Origin: Actinomycetota bacterium
GTDB lineage: Bacteria > Actinomycetota > Humimicrobiia > Humimicrobiales > Humimicrobiaceae
NCBI GenBank assembly: GCA_023379515.1
Contig: JAMCQQ010000154.1
Span: 1-5,161, forward strand
Direction: 5' to 3'
Length of the DNA stretch: 5,161 bases
The notes below the pieces were generated by a model. The model did no database searches, was not told the origin of the DNA, and saw only the letters and a list, made by a program, of their open reading frames with translations. A program made the position numbers and the translations under genes. Numbering within the stretch: the first letter of the stretch is position 1; each line of letters starts with the position of its first letter. Positions 5,121 to 5,161 of this stretch are shown in pieces.

Positions 5121-5161
5121 ATGCACAAGAATAAGCCAGTAATTATTGGAATCGTAAATTT
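5121..5161 (+). CDS. Possible 5' end of a further gene (runs off window)
   Basis: ATG at 5121 opens a frame of 13 codons, MHKNKPVIIGIVN, that is still open at the window end. A basic start followed by a hydrophobic beta-strand ending in Gly is common in P-loop proteins and in dihydropteroate-synthase-like barrels, but the diagnostic residues lie outside the window. No Shine-Dalgarno is visible (the upstream bases are AT-rich), so the call is weak. Confidence 0.25.
   Translation, partial: MHKNKPVIIGIVN

Overview
This is an AT-rich bacterial window, shown to be bacterial by Lgt, a CsoR-type regulator, Shine-Dalgarno sites and sigma70-like promoters. The presence of lgt and the style of the metal-response genes fit a Gram-negative or anaerobic environmental lineage, but nothing here fixes the taxon. 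The layout is a leftward block (positions 1-3012) and a metal-response block with divergent promoters (3242-5097).

Left block, minus strand. A textbook TTGACA-N17-TATAAT promoter (2984-3012) drives an 818-codon polytopic membrane protein with a central spermidine-synthase-like, SAM-binding Rossmann domain (443-2899). It is followed after 53 bases, with no visible terminator, by the N-terminal 129 codons of a PLP enzyme of the cystathionine beta-synthase/cysteine synthase family (1-389, running off the window). The two look like one operon, pairing a membrane SpeE-like protein with a sulfur-amino-acid enzyme.

Right block. csoR (3242-3520, minus) carries the full Cu(I) set Cys35/His60/Cys64 plus second-shell Tyr34/Glu80. 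It is divergent from an 88-residue two-helix membrane protein with a CPxxH motif and a Met/His-rich tail (3683-3949, plus). The two predicted promoters have -35 boxes one base apart inside one 13-bp palindrome. A GGGGTA-containing dyad sits at the predicted start of the rightward transcript, where a repressor would act. The simplest model is copper-inducible expression of the small membrane protein, and possibly of lgt downstream.

Between that gene and lgt lie 240 non-coding bases with an eight-codon-long micro-ORF and a 29-bp imperfect tandem repeat. lgt (4190-4999) is a full-length prolipoprotein diacylglyceryl transferase of a divergent subtype: two residues of the usual GRxGNFxNxE signature are replaced by Cys and Asp. 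Its 3' end contains a very strong Shine-Dalgarno for an overlapping small ORF that looks frameshifted (4962-5097). The last 41 bases may begin another gene. The most interesting unexplained pieces are the CsoR-linked small membrane protein plus variant Lgt, the broken small ORF after lgt, and the SpeE-like protein that lacks the catalytic aspartate.
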